From Sphingopyxis chilensis (GTDB taxonomy: Bacteria; Pseudomonadota; Alphaproteobacteria; Sphingomonadales; Sphingomonadaceae), in assembly GCF_035930445.1 (NCBI RefSeq), contig NZ_CP142394.1, forward strand, positions 1,893,501 through 1,957,500: a stretch of 64,000 bases of DNA, read 5' to 3'. The notes under the pieces are model-generated. The model did no database searches. It saw nothing but the letters and a program-made list of their open reading frames with translations, and was not told the origin of the DNA. Both the position numbers and the translations under genes were made by a program. Position 1 is the first letter of the stretch. Every line of letters starts with the position of its first letter. Shown here in pieces: positions 61,720 to 64,000 of the stretch.

Positions 61720-63036
61720 ATGGCCGACCACGCCCACAGCTCCGACCCTGCCGTCCAGACCCAGCTCGACCGTCTCGCGGGACTCTCGCCGGGCCGCGAC
61801 ATCCTCGGGCTCGAACGCATCGCGGAGCTCTGCACACGGCTCGGAAACCCGCAGCTCCAGCTCCCGCGCACCTTCCATGTCGCAGGCACGAATGGCAAAG
61901 GATCCACCTGCGCTTACCTTCGCGCCATCCTCGAAGCACAGGGGCGCAAGGTGCACAGCTACACCAGCCCCCACTTGGTCCGCTTCAACGAACGTATCCG
62001 CCTCGCCGGAACGCTGATCGACGACGCATTGCTCGCGGCGCTGCTCGAGGAGGTGCTCGACGAGGCCACCGATCTGCACGCGAGCTTTTTCGAAGTCACC
62101 ACCGCCGCCGCCTTCCTCGCCTTTGCGCGCATCCCCGCCGACGACTGCATCATCGAGGTCGGCCTCGGCGGTCGTCTCGACGCGACCAACATCATCCCGC
62201 CGCCCGCAGTCGCCGGCATCGCCTCGCTGGGTATCGACCACGAAGCCTTCCTGCTCGCGTCCGAAGCCGGGACGCCCGACGATCCGGCGACGCGCATCGC
62301 GTGGGAAAAAGCCGGGATCATCAAACCCGATACGCCGGTGGCAACCTTCGCCTATCCGTCCCTCGTGCAAGGCACCATCGCCGCCAAGGTCGCCTCGGTC
62401 GGAGCCACGCTTTTTCCCGAAGGCGACGGCTGGACGGTCGAGGCCGATGGCAATGGCTTTCGCTGGACATCGAAACTGGGCTCGGTCGACCGGATACTGC
62501 GGTCACGCATGGCGGGCGCGCACCAGATGCGCAACGCGGGGCTTGCCATCGCGATGCTGCGCCTCGCGCCCGGTCCACAGCCGAGCGACGACGCGATCGC
62601 GCGGGGTGTCGCGGAAGCCTTCTGGCCGGGCCGGATGCAGCGTCTGGACTCGGGCCCGCTCACCGACCTGCTTCCTGACAACACGGAAATCTGGCTCGAC
62701 GGCGCGCACAATGTCGACGCGGGCCTTGCGCTGGCGCGCCAGTTCGCGGGCGAGGCGCGGCGCATCCACCTGATCACCGGCATGCTCGCGAACAAGGACC
62801 CCGCCGCGATCGTCGCGCCGCTGGCCGATCGCCTCGCGAGCCTGACCGCCGTTCCCGTTCCGGGGCACGAGCATCATGGCGCCGAAGCCTTCGGCGCCGG
62901 GGCAAAAGCCGCCATGTCGGTCGCCGAAGCGCTGCGCGGCCTCGACGTCGATCCGGCAAGCGATATCGTCCTGATTGCCGGTTCGCTTTATCTCGCCGGC
63001 GAAGTGCTCAGCGCGAACCGGCAGTTTCCGGACTGA
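61720..63036 (+). CDS. folC: Folylpolyglutamate synthase / dihydrofolate synthase
   Basis: A 438-residue Mur-ligase-fold enzyme that adds glutamate to (dihydro)folate. The P-loop is HVAGTNGKGSTCAYL; the omega-type loop and YTSPHLVRFNERI are typical, and the C-terminal Mur domain begins near LDGAHNVDAG. The last bases overlap the end of the convergent permease gene by 29 bases. Confidence 0.95.
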   Translation: MADHAHSSDPAVQTQLDRLAGLSPGRDILGLERIAELCTRLGNPQLQLPRTFHVAGTNGKGSTCAYLRAILEAQGRKVHSYTSPHLVRFNERIRLAGTLIDDALLAALLEEVLDEATDLHASFFEVTTAAAFLAFARIPADDCIIEVGLGGRLDATNIIPPPAVAGIASLGIDHEAFLLASEAGTPDDPATRIAWEKAGIIKPDTPVATFAYPSLVQGTIAAKVASVGATLFPEGDGWTVEADGNGFRWTSKLGSVDRILRSRMAGAHQMRNAGLAIAMLRLAPGPQPSDDAIARGVAEAFWPGRMQRLDSGPLTDLLPDNTEIWLDGAHNVDAGLALARQFAGEARRIHLITGMLANKDPAAIVAPLADRLASLTAVPVPGHEHHGAEAFGAGAKAAMSVAEALRGLDVDPASDIVLIAGSLYLAGEVLSANRQFPD

Positions 63037-64000
63037 CGGCCTGAGGCGACGCCTCGGGTATCTCGACCTCGCCCGCCGTTCCGATCGAGCGATCGACCAG
63101 CCCCGAGCGCATCATCCACCAGAAGATCAGAATGCCCGGCACCGCGAGCGCGGTCGTCAGCAGGTAAAAATCGACATAGCCGAACTGTTCGATCAGCTTG
63201 CCCGCGCTGGTCCCGGTCAGGAAGCGCCCGAGGATGCTCGCCGCGGCAGAGAAAAGCGCGAAATGGGTCGCGGTGAAGCGCAGGTCGGCGAGCGCCGACA
63301 GATAGGCGACGACACAGACGCCGCCGATCCCGCTCGCGAAATTCTCGAACCCGATCGCACCGGCCATGCCCCAATTGCTGTGTCCGGCGGCGGCCAGGCC
63401 GGCAAAGCTGAAATTCGAAATCGCCATCAGGACAAGGCTGAGCAGCACCGACCGCTTCATGCCGAACCGGGCATAGATGATACCGCCGACGAACACCCCG
63501 GCGAGCAGCGCCCAGAAGCCGAGACCGACGTCGTAGAAGGCAATCTCGTCGTTGGTATAGCCCAGATCCTCGAACAACAGGCGGAAGGTCAGATTGGCGA
63601 GCGTGTCGCCGATCTTGTGGAGCAGCAGGAAGAAGAGGATCAGGATCGCCCCCTCGCGCGAGAAAAACTCCGCGAGCGGCCCGACCGCGCCCTTGTCGGG
63701 CGCCTGGCCTTCGCGTGACCTGGTCGGCAGGGCGACCAGCGCTGCGATAACGAGCGCGCCGACGGCCAGCACGACGCCGAGCAGCGTCGCGCCGACATAG
63801 GCGGCGATCGTGCCCCAATCGGTCGCCAGCACCGCGACGAGCGCCAGCGCGGGCAGCGCGATGATCCAGTTCACCTGTCCGCTCCATCCGATATCGCGCG
63901 CGCGGCGGGCGGAGAGGTCGAACAGCGGGAACAGATAGCCGACGAGCACCATCAGCGTGAGGATGTCGACATCGAGCCATTGATCGACCTGCCGCGCGAC
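63008..64000 (-). CDS. AmpG-like MFS permease, C-terminal part (5' end outside window)
   Basis: 331 codons of an inner-membrane transporter with at least nine hydrophobic segments. The stretches LHKIGDTLANLTFRLLFEDLG and GFENFASGIGGVCVVAYLSAL are typical of AmpG, which imports anhydro-muropeptides for recycling and beta-lactamase signalling. The frame is open to the window edge, and codons upstream of the internal ATG at 63952 (QWLDVDILTL) continue the family pattern, so the true start is beyond 64000. Confidence 0.87.
   Translation of the reverse strand, partial: VARQVDQWLDVDILTLMVLVGYLFPLFDLSARRARDIGWSGQVNWIIALPALALVAVLATDWGTIAAYVGATLLGVVLAVGALVIAALVALPTRSREGQAPDKGAVGPLAEFFSREGAILILFFLLLHKIGDTLANLTFRLLFEDLGYTNDEIAFYDVGLGFWALLAGVFVGGIIYARFGMKRSVLLSLVLMAISNFSFAGLAAAGHSNWGMAGAIGFENFASGIGGVCVVAYLSALADLRFTATHFALFSAAASILGRFLTGTSAGKLIEQFGYVDFYLLTTALAVPGILIFWWMMRSGLVDRSIGTAGEVEIPEASPQAVSPETAGSR

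Noticed and set aside
1..64000. CRISPR array, prophage or rRNA genes
   Set aside because: No run of regularly spaced repeats, no phage structural genes and no rRNA-like sequence were seen.

Overview
The window is about 64 kb of G+C-rich, gene-dense chromosome with no gene-free stretch over 300 bases. It fits a sphingomonad alphaproteobacterium, most likely Sphingopyxis or a close relative. The grounds are the order dusB-ntrB-ntrC-ntrY-ntrX-hfq-hflX-mazG, an IspD-IspF fusion, an ATP synthase Fo operon with separate b and b' genes, trpF-trpB-trpA-accD-folC, and an Hfq with two Sm domains. I see no insertion sequence, prophage, CRISPR array or rRNA operon. The one RNA gene I can support is tRNA-Ser(UGA).

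Layout. 1-5.8 kb: the end of RNase R, an XRE regulator with a small membrane protein, a UspA protein, the pyruvate dehydrogenase E2 and E3 genes, and a PAP2 phosphatase. 5.9-18.1 kb: an exported amidohydrolase, then a minus-strand acyl-CoA catabolic block (crotonase, alpha-methylacyl-CoA racemase, thiolase, SDR and three acyl-CoA dehydrogenases). Two near-identical palindromic operators sit beside the dehydrogenase starts. A nitronate monooxygenase and a hydrolase-flavin reductase fusion follow. 18.3-26.7 kb: a cell-wall group (MltB-like, RlpA, D,D-carboxypeptidase) runs into tmk-holB-metG-tatD-MBL-small membrane protein-YCII, mostly with overlapping stop and start codons.

26.8-30.3 kb is the most unusual part. 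An ECF sigma/anti-sigma pair is divergent from a secreted S8 protease, and beyond that lies a secreted PRC-barrel-like protein. A GGAAG-N17-CGTT promoter-like element occurs in both orientations between the protease and sigma genes, and again in front of the PRC-barrel gene. This predicts a self-contained three-transcript envelope regulon.

30.5-40.5 kb: mazG, hflX (probably starting at a CTG that overlaps the hfq stop), tandem-domain hfq, and the NtrXY and NtrBC systems with dusB. 40.5-46.4 kb: ispDF, cinA, a COQ10/START protein, lipA, a beta-carbonic anhydrase, a ClC channel and an orphan gene of lower G+C. 46.5-53.1 kb: the atp Fo operon (with a terminator-like hairpin in its leader and another after the c-subunit gene) and the ydbH-ynbE-ydbL lipid-transport trio. 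53.2-64 kb: radC, a GreA/Rnk-like factor, two paralogous proline/threonine-rich secreted proteins (one with EF hands), purB, lapA-like, pyrF, trpF-trpB-trpA-accD, folC and a partial AmpG-type permease.

Five different palindromic intergenic repeats are spread through the window. One of them supplies the ribosome binding site of the PAP2 gene.
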